From Trogon surrucura (Eukaryota > Chordata > Aves > Trogoniformes > Trogonidae), in assembly GCA_020746105.1 (NCBI GenBank), contig CM036621.1, positions 23,580,501 to 23,644,500 on the forward strand: DNA of 64,000 nt. The letters run 5' to 3'. The notes under the pieces are model-generated. The model had not been told where the DNA came from, did no database searches, and saw nothing but the letters and a program-made list of their open reading frames with translations. Of the stretch, positions 27,501 through 40,100 are shown one piece after another; position 1 is the stretch's first letter, and each line of letters begins with the position of its first letter. The position numbers and the translations under genes were made by a program.

Positions 27501-30500
27501 TTGTAGAGGTAGAAAAAGTATGGCCCTATAGATACTGTTATCATCAATAATCCAGCTAGTATGGTGAAATTCAACGTTCAGCCAACAATGGATGTGACAT
27601 TACTCAAACCATTCTCTAATTACTTCTAGAAATCAAATTTTTGGAGTGGTTTTGGTATTGGAACAGCAACAGAATCACTCTATAAAATACTTTAAGAAGT
27701 CCTATTTATGTGCTGCAAGGAAAACACTGGAAATATATGTCTGAGTCCATCATGATTACAGTGAATTTATAAATAATTCATTGGACTTTCCCCAGTGTCT
27801 CCAGAGTTTACCTGGAACAGGCAGAGACTGTCCAGCTGCCACTTAGTCTTGCAAGAGTTCTTCTGGGCATGATGCAGTCGTGAAGCTGATCTAAACATGG
27901 CAGACGGCTGTGTATTCCAGCTTTGCTCCACTATCTTGGAGTGTCGTTAAACTATGATTATTTCTATTTGGATAATATCACTGTGTAACATTAAGGAGCT
28001 GTTACTAGGTTTCTTCCATTGTGTGTTCTCAGGTTTAGAAACAATCATTGTTTTATAACGTTGACATCCAGATTTTCATGATAAAGTGACTTTTGTTTCT
28101 GTATTTTTGCCTTTCATTTTGGAATACAATTTTCTGAAATACCTTAGCTTAAAAAAAGATCGATGAATTTGATACTGTCAGCCTTACTTCTGCATTCTTA
28201 GATGTAAATTGTCCAGCAGTAAATGCATGCGGTCTTCCTCATACCCTTTTCAAGTCAACAATTTAGTTTATGAGGTTGCGTTAATGACATATTAAAGAAA
28301 TTTTTTCTAAAGGTTCCACTAGGGTGACTTGCATTTTATTATCCAATAAAAACAGTGAGGCTTCTATGAGGATTCTTACAACTGAGAATTTTGCATAATA
28401 TAACTGTCACTTGAAGCCAGTATTTATGAACATGAGGGCAGTCCTGTAATAAGGATGAGCTTTCACTAATTTTGCATCTGCTGCAATAAAGAGATAGATT
28501 TAGATCCACTTTATGGAATGTGCTGTATAACAGATTCTATGAATGAAGCTAAAATGTTTAGCCCTTTTTTATTACATGTTTAAATAGCATAAGGAAATGA
28601 CATCAGTGCAAATTCCTCTAAATATATGTATATATATGTTGTTCTCTGGTTAATTTCAATGCACTTCTTTGTCTCAGTGATTTGCTTCTGGCAAAAGTAT
28701 TGTATTTTGTTCAATTATTCTATGTTAAACCCAGTGAAAACTTCCTCGCAATTCAAGTTTTCTTTTCAAAAAGAAACAGAAAACAAATGCCAACATTACT
28801 TTTATCACTGTTGTGTATTAACTAGTTTTTAATCCCTAGATGGTTCAAGTTCTAACAGCCTGCTATTGCATGTTATCAAAAGAACAAATCATTCATACCT
28901 CCTTCAATCTTTTTCTTTTTTTTTAAGGGGTATGCTGCAGTTGTACGTTGAAGGGATTATTTCAGATTATGGTTGAAATTCTATAGTGAGATTTAGACAA
29001 TCTGGAATCATAGACCAGAAAATCTATTTTCTTCTCTCAAGTAAATGAATAATAGTACTGGTATAGTGGCACTTCTAAGCTGCTTCTTGTAATGTCTATC
29101 TTCTTTTATATACATTCTGGGTTACTGAAAATCCTATTAAAAAAGCACTCCAAGTTTTCATCAAGTTTTGTATTATTTCTGTATATACTTTAGCTGAAAA
29201 AGCTTAAAGCACTAGCACTAATGAGATTTGATGTTTAGATGCTGTACTGAGTTATGATATTGCAAAAGTTGAGAGCATTACTCTTACTTAGTTCCAACTT
29301 TGAGTAATGCGGCTTTACTCCTGCTTTGCAGCTTTATTTTGCCCATCTATGTAGTTGAATATGCATCTTGGTATTGAATTCCACGCTGTGAAACTAGAAG
29401 CTCCTACAGACAGACGTAAGCTATCGCTACCACAATAAATGCTCACGAAGGTGCACTGTAAAAACATGAGCTGCCTAATCTGATGGGCTTGTGTTTGTCC
29501 CTTGCCATGCCTTTAGATGGTCCTGTGTTCTGACCGATGAAATATGGAATGCTGTTTTTATTTATAAGTAAGACAACTATTGATGTTTTTTCATTGTTTC
29601 TCTTCGTACATATATATTTTCCATTTTCAGCCGAAAAAAAAGTTGCAGTTATTTTCTTTGGGGCATTAGGGGAAAAGTTGTCTTATTAAATTACATAAAC
29701 AATTAACTAAAGGTATATTAACTAGGGTTTGTAACTGCATACATGATATTCACCTTAAATTTTGCCTTTTGTGTCCGCAGTGACAACATTGCAGATTTTT
29801 GGATCATTCTACAGCAGTGGTTTTTTTCCTTTTCAGTGGCTGAATTGTTCTTGTATACTGTGATATGGTTACGTGTGAGTGGATACCTTTTCTCAGAAAG
29901 ACTAGAACAATGAGGACACTTAAATATGAGTGGTTTTCCCCTTGTGTCAAAGAATAACGTTGGAAACTCAGTGTGTTAATGTATGGTTAAGAATACTTTA
30001 TTAATTGTCTGAAAAAATTCTGATACCACCACATCTCTTTTGTCTCTGTGGGTACCCAAACATTAGCTTGTAAGTTAATTTGACCAGAAAAACGGTAGTA
30101 TTTTTTTATGTTTTTCCAGTATTTCTTTTCTTGTTTAATTATTTTGGCTGGTTTTCCTGTTTGTCAGAAAACCCCAACAACCCCCAAAGTAGCTTTTATT
30201 CAAGTATTTCTCAAACAGCTTGACTACTTCACCGTTCAGGCCTGCATCATTAGTTTGGTTCTATGTTTGCTTCTGCTTTACATTTGTTCTCTTGTACCTT
30301 GTAGTATTTTGGGGTTTTTCCTTAGGTGTGATCACACCTACTAAGAAGCAGACCATTTGCTCCCTTAAAGTTTTCTTCCCAGTCTAGTATCTAACTCTTC
30401 AAGAAATCTTTGAATTTTTCTCTTGCTATGTCTTATCTCTCTTCTTTGTGGCCAGATGCATTCTGGATACGTACTGGAATAGGGAGTACCTGCGACTTAC

Positions 30501-32611
30501 TAAAGCTATAAAAACTATCTTGTGTCCTTTTGTTCTCAAGTGCAGTATCTGCATCAAAATGTTCGTGGTTTGTCTTTGAGAGTGCCCATTACCTCATTTG
30601 CTTGGCTCTTGATTTTGTTAAGTTTACGATGCTGCCAGTGACACAGGAATATCCTCAACTGCCCTATTGTGGGTTACTTTTAAACTTGCATGTATAATTC
30701 CTTCTATGAATTAATCTGTGAACTGTCTCGGGAACCTTGAGAGAGGTACACTAAAATTGTCCTTCGACAAAGACGTTTTCAGTTTCCTACTTCATGTAAT
30801 TTATTTCTGGTAATTTCTCTTCTGGTTTTTGTGTATTGCATTTCTGTTGTTCTCTACACAGCTGGTGGTCCTTAGTCATCTCATCTATATTGATCTCCTT
30901 GGCTATGTAAAACAGCTTTCAGTTTTTTTCCATCACAACCAGGAGCTGAACATAATACGTGCTCTAACTATGTTCGTATGTCCTGAGATGAAAAATAATG
31001 TCATACTCTAAGCAGCGAGCTGTATCAGTCATAGAATTCTTACCGTTTCTGTAAGTGTTCTCTGTTAATAAAAGGAATATCAAATCTGATAGTTCTAACA
31101 GGCAATTGCCACCTCTTAAATTACAGGTACATAATCTTTCCTTTGAACAAATCCATACAGCCATCAGAACAATAGTGGTGTGTGAATTACAGGTTTTGCA
31201 GGAAATCAAGCAGGGAGTATGCAAAGTCTCTGTTGTTTCTTTCTGTATTCATTTTTGCAATAACAATGCCTCTGCTCATTTTCACAAACCTTAATTGTCA
31301 CTCAGAGTATCCCTTTTGAGTTCAATTATACGCTCTTAAGGGGAAGGAACCCTGTTAATGTTTATCTGTAAAGCGCTGTGTTCATTTTAGCACTCTATAA
31401 GTAGTGATCAGTTTTCTTTTATACTATGCCTTCTGGTTTGTACTAAATCCATTTTAGCAGGCAGTAATTTTTCAACACCAATCTTTCTCAGTGTGTGTGT
31501 TACTGGTAATTCAGTAAAAAACTATGACAGGGGCATGCAGGTTTTACTTGCTTTTTATCAATTTTGTTTCTTAACTAACATTTTCAAAAGCAGTAAAATT
31601 ACATATTATTTGAGAGCATTGCATACAGGCCAGGGTAAATGTTATTACTTCAATTTTTCCAAACCTAATGTTTTTTATGTTCCAGTTAATAAAAAGTAGT
31701 GATATATCTGTTTATGCATATGGGAAAACTAATTTTTTATGTTCTAGGAGGACCATATTACAGATCAAAGTGATTAAGTGCATTATATTTAATGTCTTCA
31801 TCAGTTACCTGACAAATAGGCAGCTTGTGTCCTGGCTTCCCATATCTTTTCTCTTGGTCTTTCCCCATTCTGTCTGAAGTAGTTTTCTTGCCTATCTGGG
31901 GCTTTTTATTTGTTTGTTAAGTTTTTAAGCATCCGCAGCAGTATAAGAGGGGATTTCTGCCATTTAGCCCTTTCTTCCTCTCTTCATTCTTGACTGCTGT
32001 GGTCTGAACCATTTAGGTCTCTGTAGGTCTGAGAATACATTTGAAGTTATATTTGGAATTGTAGATGTATTTTGGGTATACAAGTATTGTTGCATGCCCC
32101 TCTTTAACAGTGAGGCTGAAGAACATGAATCTGTTTTAAAAATGAGAATCAAATTTCAGGATCTGAGTTCTTTAAATCCTCTTTCCTGATAACAAATGAG
32201 AGATTGTTATAGCCAATGTCAGCTGTGTCAGAGAATTGCATTGGTTGTACCATATGTGAGAACAGGAGCTTCTTGTGAAAGAGTTCACATTCCTCTCTGG
32301 TTAAATGTTCACACAGAAACACTCGGAGACAATGAGCACCTTGCTTTCAAGGTAGACGTTCGATATTATATTTCTAATCAATACCAAAGAAGTTGGAGTT
32401 ATGTTGTATTGTTGAACATGGAGCTGGCATGTTTAATACCTGACTTCAGTGACTGGGGCATGTAGACTTGAAAATTTTCATGAGTCTTTATTCACACTGA
32501 AGAAACACTGACAGAAACTATTTCTAGTGAAGAAAAACATTTTTAAAAGTTAAGTTCTTTCCTTCTTTTAAGGGTTGAAAATGTGGCTACAAAGAATTGT
32601 TACAGAGGTGA

Positions 32612-33937
32612 AAGATTGTCACTCCAGTCTATAAGAAGGGCAGGAAGGATGACCCGACTAACTACAGACCGGTCAGCCTTGCCTCCATCCCTGGAAAGGT
32701 GATGGAACATCTTATCCTTGACGCTGTCTCTAGGCATATCAAGGATAAGAAGGTTATTAGGAGCAGTCAGCATGGCTTTGCCAAGGGGAAGTCATGTTTG
32801 ACCAACCTGATAGCCTTTTATGAAGACATAACCAGGTGGATGGATGGTGGCCATGCAGTGGACGTGGTCTACCTGGACATCAGCAAGGCCTTTGACACTG
32901 TCTCCCACAGCATCCTCATAGGTAAACTGAGGAAGTGTGGTCTGGATGACCAAGTAGTGAGGTGGGTCGAGAACTGGTTGAAAGGAAGAAGCCAGAGAGC
33001 TGTGGTCAATGGGGCTGAGTCTGGCTGGATGCCTGTGTCTAGTGGGGTCCCTCAGGGGTCAGTGCTTGGGCCGGTGCTGTTTAATATATTTATCAATGAT
33101 CTGGATGAGGGATTAGAGAATGTTGTCAGCAAGTTTGCTGATGATACGAAATTGGGAGGAGTGGTTGACACACCAGAAGGCTGTGCAGCCATTCAGAGAG
33201 ACCTAGACAGGCTGGAGGGCTGGACGGGGAGAAATCTTATGAAGTTTAACAAGGGCAAGTGTAGAGTTTTGCACTTGGGAAAGAATAACCCCATGTGCCA
33301 ATATTGGTTGGGGACTGCCCTGCTGGAGAGCAGCGCAGGGGAAAGGGACCTGGGGGTTCTGGTGGACAGCAGGATGACCATGAGCCAGCAGTGTGCCCTC
33401 GTGGCCAAGAAGGCCAATGGCATCCTGGGGTGTATTAGAAGGGGAGTATCAAGTAGGTCAAGAGAGGTCCTCCTGCCCCTCTACTCTGCCCTGGTGAGGC
33501 CGCATCTGGAATATTGTGTCCAGTTCTGGGCCCCTCAGTTCAAGAAGGACAGGGAGCTGCTTGAGAGAGTCCAGCGTAGAGCCACAAAGATGGTGAAGGG
33601 AGTTGAGCATCTCCCTTCTGAGGAAAGGCTGAAGGAGCTGGGTCTCTTTAGCTTGGAGAAGAGGAGGCTGAGGGGTGACCTCATTAATGTTTATAAATAT
33701 GTCAAGGGGGAATGTCAGGAAGATGGAGCCAGGCTCTTTTCAGCGGCGTCCACTGACAAGACAAGGGGCAATCGATGTAAGCTGGAACACAGGAGGTTCC
33801 ATAAAAATACGAGGAAAAACTTTTTTACTGTGAGGGTGACCGAGCACTGGAACAGGCTGCGCAGGGAGGTTGTGGAATCTCCTTCTTTGGAGGCATTCAA
33901 AACCTGCCTGGACGCGTTCCTGTGCGCTCTACTGTAG
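32612..33937 (+). pseudogene. CR1 reverse transcriptase, 5'-truncated but otherwise open
   Basis: About 440 codons stay open from the truncation point to the TAG ending at 33937. Visible reverse-transcriptase blocks in order: [38 protein letters not shown], with the first catalytic Asp region; [24 protein letters not shown] catalytic box at 33134-33145; then [10 protein letters not shown] and the CR1 C-terminal part ([42 protein letters not shown]). The endonuclease domain, ORF1 and the first RT block are absent, so the copy cannot be autonomous. An internal GTG or ATG at 32699-32704 could serve as a start only by chance. The lack of any stop or frameshift suggests a fairly recent insertion. 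Confidence 0.93.
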
Positions 33938-34020
33938 GTGGTCCTGCTCCGGCAGAGGGGTTGGACTAGATGAGCTTTAAGGTCCCTTCCAACCTCTAAC
34001 ATTCTGTGATTCTGTGATTG
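32612..34020 (+). mobile_element. CR1 LINE, 5'-truncated, plus strand (younger subfamily)
   Basis: This CR1 copy is in the same orientation as ADK. It begins abruptly in the reverse-transcriptase gene ([12 protein letters not shown] from 32618; an in-frame TGA lies just upstream at 32609-32611 in non-CR1 sequence). It runs through the 3' untranslated part, which has the usual GGTTGGACTAGATGAGCTTT segment, to the terminal repeat ATTCTGTGATTCTGTGATT at 34001-34019. It is the longer and better preserved of the two younger copies and covers everything in the copy at 14884-16010. Confidence 0.97.
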
Positions 34021-36067
34021 CTAGACACATGAACTGACAGTTTCTAAATATTGGTTGTCAATAAAAGATGTTTCTGGTGTTATCAGTTCAAGTGAAATAT
34101 AGTTGTCCCGTGGCTTCTTAGCAGTTAAATATAGCTCTCCTTCCCCAAGGTCCTTTTTTTTTTTTTTTTTTCCCCTGACTTGCAGTAGGTTTTGGCTTAT
34201 ATCTATTATAAATTTGCTTTTTTGACGTGTTTCTATGCAGGATGTTATCAAATGAAGTAGTTGGCAGAAATACTGCTGTGATGTAGCAAGAATAAAACAT
34301 CATCTGAAACTAGAGTATCCATTTATTCCCTTGGAAACATACATTATGGTGCATGCTTAAAAGAAAAATGTTTAAGTGTTTTATCAAAGTTTTAAATTCA
34401 GATACAATAAGCATGGAGATGCCACAGCAGGCATTTCAGAAATTGATTAGTTACTTGCAATTTATGGATCAGAATGGATGGAACAGAATCCGTAAGTGTT
34501 ATGAGGAAATTTTTGTCTGTTGTTTTCTTACTTTGTAGTAGTCCTTTTATACTGCTTAAAGTAGGGTTGCTTCTAAAAACGAACAAAGAGTCAAAGTCAA
34601 ATGCCAGCATAGGTCAAATTTTTAAGTTGTGTAAGAAAATCCTGCCATTTCAAAATAATTACAATGCAATCTTGTGTATTGTGTGGACAGCCGCTGTTTA
34701 CAAGGGAGGTAATCTAGTGATGCAGTTTAAAACTTCCAAATGAGAAGGCAGGAGAACTTCATGAATGAATTTCAGTAGAAAACACAGAGGTTTAGATTGT
34801 GGTGCATAGAAATTTTCTTCTGCATGAAGCATGGATTATAATGATTAGTAGTTATTAATCCATGCAGTAAATTGCTGATACATCCTTTATTACAGTCATA
34901 CACTAAATTGATAACTTGGTAATCTACTAGAAATAAAAAATAAAATTAAATCTCCAATTGATGTAGTTTTTGAATGTTTATTTAGTAATTTGTTTTATTG
35001 CTTGTTGCCATGAAAGCAGTTTCTCAGAAGTAATGTGATGTGCAGACACTGAAGTTGCTTTGAAATAAAGCAGATAAAAGATAGACTTTTTGCATACGGT
35101 AATCTTGAGACCCAGAGGTCAAGAAGGAGAGATAACATAGCCTGCTCTGAACGTTCCAACTTTTCCAGATTTGGATTTGAAAATTAAGATCTTTTAGCTC
35201 TTGTTTATTAGTTCAAGGTTTTGTTCTTAATTGCAGAAATGATGCTAAATGCAGACAACTAAAAAATCTGAGAAGAATTTTCAGACTTCAGTGTTTTGGG
35301 GGTTTTGTTCATTCTTTTTATGTTGTTGAGGAGGTGGGGATCCGTTGGTTTTTGTTTCTTTCAAGCCAGTAGAAATCATTAACATACCTTGAGAAGAATG
35401 TTGAAATGTTTCTAAGGTGAAGAAAGTAACGACCAAGATACTTCAGTAGCCTCAGTCACAGCATTAAGTTAATACGAGTACTTAGGAGGTTTTGTAAGTT
35501 GTCAGACTGAGATCCTGTCATTCTCTGTAAACATTCAAGATGCCAGGTGAGACACAGACTATGTACAATTTGCTCTTTGCTTTGGAAATATTCACTAGTT
35601 AAAATTTTCTCGTTAATTTTGCTTAAAGAAACAGAACTTATTGCTCTATTTAAATGTAAAATTTGTAATTGCCTGAAGACATACCAGACAGGATTCTCTG
35701 AAGTTGGGGCTGCGAAAGGATTATTGCACATCTGTGAAGACTCTAATAGTGATTGTGTAATTGTGTACGTATTCAGTGATGGATTTTTCCATGGTAGCTG
35801 CAGAGGTGAGGTATGAATTTATCTTTCTCTTTGAAGAGAAAGACCTGAAGTTGTCTAGATACCACAGGCAATTATGTCTTGTACTTCCCTTCACAAATTT
35901 GTCAGCTTCATCTAAAAATCATCTGATTGGTTTTCTCCTCTCCTATGGTTTTTCTGAAAAGCTGTTCTAAAGTAAACAATACCATAACTTCTGTTTTGTG
36001 TTTTTCTTGGCTAATTTGCTTCCATGTTTGAGTCAAGATTTTCCTTCAAGTAGCCATTTTGGTGTTT
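34021..36067 (+). other. ADK: ADK giant intron, third segment (no gene seen)
   Basis: About 2 kb of AT-rich intron between two CR1 copies. It starts directly after the CR1 tail. It holds a (T)18 run at 34154-34171 and several short overlapping open frames of 60 to 90 codons on both strands, none with a recognisable motif. Confidence 0.85.
34154..34171 (+). repeat. Poly(T) run
   Basis: Eighteen consecutive T residues, followed by CCCC, about 135 bp downstream of the CR1 3' end; not part of the CR1. Confidence 0.9.
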
Positions 36068-37100
36068 ACACAGGATTGCAGCATTCCTTAGTTGGAAAGA
36101 CCTTCTAGTCCAACTGCCCTTCTCAAAGCAGGGTCAGCTAAAGCAGGTTGCTTTGGACTGCCAGGTTTTGAATATATCCAAGGATGGAGTCTCCATGGTC
36201 TCTCTGGGAAACCTGTGCTGGCTCTCGACCACCCTTGCAGGAAAGAAGTGTTTTCTTTATCCTTAAATGGGATTTCCTGAGTTTCAGTTTGTGCCCATTG
36301 CCTCTCACCCTGTCAGTACTGTGAAGAGCTTGGCTCCATCTTCCTTGCTCCCTCCTATCATGTATTTATACGGCTTAGTACGACCTCCACTGAACCTTCT
36401 GGCTTAACAGTCCCAGCTCTCTCAGCCTCTACTCATAACAGATGTGCCAATCCCCTAATCATCTTAGTGACCCTTCACTGGATCCAGTCCAGTATGTCCT
36501 GCTAAGCAGAGGGGAGCGATCACCTCCCTTGACCTGTGGACGGTGTGTTAGTCTTTCTCACAAGGGTGCATTGCTGGGTCCTGTTTGACTTGTCCACTCA
36601 GACCTCCACGTCTGTTTTTCACAAAGCTGCTTTCCACCCACCCTGTCCTGGTGAACAGGGTTATTCCTTCTCAAATACAGGGTTTTGCAGTTTCCCTTGT
36701 TAAACTTCAGGAGACTGGTGTTGGTGCATTTCTCCAGCCTGTCCAAATCCACCTCAGCCATCTGGTCTATCAGCCGCTCCTCACAGTTCTGTATTGACTG
36801 CGGTTATGCTGAGGGTACAGTCTGTCCCATCATCCAGATTGTTAATGAATATGTATTGTCCTCAGTATCAGTCCCTTTGGTACACAACCAGTAACTGGTC
36901 TCCAGCCAGGTTTACTGGGCTGATCTCAACCCTTTGAGCCCAGGAATTCAGATGACTTTCTGTCCACTTCATTGTCCGTTTATGTAGGCCATTCTTCATC
37001 TTTTGAGAATGTTACAAGAGAAACTGTCAAAAGCCTTGCTGAAATCCAGATAAACCATATCCATTGCTCTCCCCTCATTCACTGAGCTAGTATTCTCACT
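36068..37100 (-). mobile_element. Old CR1 LINE fragment, minus strand
   Basis: A diverged CR1, antisense to ADK. At the left, GTTGGAAAGACCTTCTAGTC and CAACTGCCCTT correspond to the complement of the CR1 3' end. Further right, TTTGTGCCCATTGCCTCTC and CCTGTCAGTACTG match the conserved 3' coding part. GTCAAAAGCCTTGCTGAAAT near 37027 is the complement of the segment encoding the SKAF region of the reverse transcriptase. Reading frames are broken by many stops and indels (only pieces such as 36558-36761 stay open). It is clearly older than the copies at 14884 and 32612. The edges are approximate. Confidence 0.88.
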
Positions 37101-40100
37101 GGAGAAAGAAGAATAGTCTAATGTATACAACCTTTGTCATCCTTTGCTTTATTAAGCTATACAAATCTGAAATATTTTAGGATCCCTTTAGACTCTCTTC
37201 ATTACTGCTCTGTTCAGTTTTTGTTTTTCTGTTCTGAAAACAGTGACCAGACTGTAAAAGATGTTCTTGTTTGTGGTCATAACAAGAATTCTTACCATGG
37301 ACTTAATGTTTCACTGTATATGTTGGAAATACTGCCTCCCTCCTTTTTTTTTTTTCTTTTAATGATTATGTCTGGGTCTTTTTCCAACAAATAAGCCTCT
37401 ACCTTTTTATTAAAAATGTATATACTTATTGGGCATCGAATATGTGACCTTGCATTTTATGATAAGGCATTTCATAGCACTTCTGTTTTCACAGCTGAAT
37501 AGTTCTCGAAGTCATTTTGTTACTTTGTAAAGGTTTTCTGCTTTTCCTCCTTATTGAACTTCTTTGTAAGCAAATCTCATTAGCACTGTTCTGTGATGTC
37601 TGTCATTAGTGTTTTGTAAGATCTGTCCGAGGGCTGATCCTGTAGGAGGTCCAGCAGTAACTTGCTTGAAGCCTGATGATCCCTGTTTCAGCGTAGCCAA
37701 TTGCCAGGCACCACTGCCTGTTACTTGCCTGGGATTTCTGTAGTACCAATTTCCATTTCTGCAACTTCACTAATAGTTTCCTCTACAACAGTAAATCAAA
37801 TAATCAGTCAAGTCCAGGTATATTAAATTTGAAAGAAAAATGTCAGATTTGCCTGGCCTAATGAACCCTTGGGAAGTCCATGTGGCATTTTCCTCACTTT
37901 TACCTCCCTATCTTTTGTTCAGCTATTCAAGAATAGGGCCTGTAATCTTGAATGATGTTGAGGTCACATTGCACATCTTCAGTTAACTGTGTCGTGTTTT
38001 CCTTTTTCTTAAATGTAGGAACTATTTCTTACTCCCCATATCTGCAGAACATAGTGTTTCAGTAGTCGATCTATTGCGTCCTACCTTTTTATACAGATGC
38101 CAGTTAATGCCTGTGGGGAAAAAGCCGTAAATCTCTGAAGCAGCTCTTTTCTATAAGAAAAGGTACTTGAGGTACTTGATTATGATTCCAGTAACTGTGT
38201 TGAAAATTCTTCGTGCGTATTTTCCATGCCTTACTTCATCAACTATGTAAATTTGTAGTAGTTTTAATTAAATGAGAGATTGATTGTTTTCCCCAGTAGA
38301 ATTCTGTTATTTTTCAAGCTTTTGACCTGGAAACATAATTTTTATCCTGTACTGAGTTGTTATTTATCTGTTTTGCAAGCAAACACTTCCAAAGCTTTGT
38401 TAAGTGCAAAGCTAAAAACTTGGTGGTATGCGGTGTAAAAGCTTTACTGGTTTACTTAAGATGAATTTTAAGAAAAAATAGAAAGAAGTTATCTCAGGAA
38501 ATACTCTAATGTTTTAGAGCTCGTGATGGTGGCCAAGAAGTTGGCATGGCAAGTGAACGTGGCTTTTGCTTTTGAATGCTCACTATAAAACAGCTGCTTG
38601 AAATGATGTGTCTTTCTACCCAAAATGCTTATAATGTTGTGCTGCAGTGTTGGAATAAGGGCGCAAAACCCAGCATGAGTAAGGCTGCCTCCCATTGCCT
38701 CTGGTGACTCCTGTTTGACTATGAATTCGTAATTTTATCAATTTTTACATTAGTAAGTGTGCATTGTACAAATATTTAGGTGGAAGAAATATACGTAGCT
38801 CATTATTACTTTCCTGTCTGGTCCCAATCAAGAACTAATTAGGCACATTGGGATGAGAGTGCTTTTGTGAGTAACAGATCCCTAGACTCTTGCTTCCATA
38901 TCAAGAAGGTATTAAGAACTAAGTATGTGAAAAAAATACTTTTTTTTTCCTTGAGAATTTTGGTTTGTTTATTCATTTACTTAAATATTTATGATATTAT
39001 GATTCTATTTATATCATAAGTCAGGCAAAACCACTGAAGACATTATTTCTGAATTCTGGCTTGCATTATAAATTCCACAAAGATTTAAGGACGCATAATT
39101 TTGTGAACTTTGTGACAGCATATTAAAATACTTAAAGAACTTGAAAACACTGATATTAAAAAAATACAAAATATTATTTTTATGTGAACAATTTTTATTA
39201 TATGTATTTACCTGCCCAAACCAAACTCCTTGGATTATGTGAGAGTTTTCATTTTATATCATTTCTACTTACATTGTCCTAGTTTTCTAAATGGGTTATA
39301 TCTGACTAATCTCTTTGGTAACCCCAATGGATTTAAGGTCAAATTTTGCAGAATTTTTTCTGGTTTATGATGACATTTGTTATCATCGTAATAATGATTC
39401 TGTAATCAGCTGTTTTGCAACAACATTCTATGCATTTTGACACCAGTTTGGTTTTTTGTTTTAAATCACTTTATTGTAACAGTTTAGAATCTGTTAAATA
39501 TTGAAGATATAAGCAAAAATTAGAATACTGGGTAAAAATTAACATAAGTTATAAATACTGATCATCATAAACATGTAGACTTCCTTTTTACATTGATTAT
39601 AGTAGAATAATTACTAAACTAATAGTAAAAGTAAGTTAGAAGCTCCACATTTTATTGGCTTTTTATGCAATTTAGGGTCTTTGTGGGGATTCTTAAAGCT
39701 GTAACTAGTTCTTAAATACTAATTTTCATGTTTTTCTGTGGGTAGTCAACTGAAATTTTTAGTATTTCCTATCATTACTAATGTAGAATGGATTATTTTA
39801 AATGGTCTCATGCTATCATACTATCCAAAAAGCTACTCTTTACTAAAATGTTCAGCACCAAGTCAATTGGACATTCATATATATTTAACTGAATGTTTTC
39901 AGCTGCATCACAATCTCATGATAATAAAAAGCATATCACTGTAAAAATGATACTGGTTATATATCTTAGCAGACTTTTGATCTGGATGCCTTATTTTTAT
40001 ATTTCTCTGAAATAAAGCAGTTACCGTAGTAGTATATTTCATTTTGATCTTTCTAATGAATCATACACCACCTTTTGGAAAATCGAGTCCTGGAATACTT

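Larger units (their letters stand above)
16011..32611 (+). other. ADK: ADK giant intron, second segment (no gene seen)
   Basis: About 16.6 kb of AT-rich intronic sequence between the two younger CR1 copies. No exon-like similarity, no recognised repeat family and no open frame above about 100 codons that looks real. It contains a local inverted repeat at 18841-18900, a 22-23-bp tandem duplication at 24473-24517 and a (T)19 run at 18428-18446. A stretch at about 16840-17330 has more even base composition than its surroundings but matches nothing I can name. Confidence 0.85.

Noticed and set aside
33193..34002. Minus-strand open frames within the CR1 at 32612-34020
   Set aside because: They are antisense shadows of the reverse-transcriptase frame on the plus strand.
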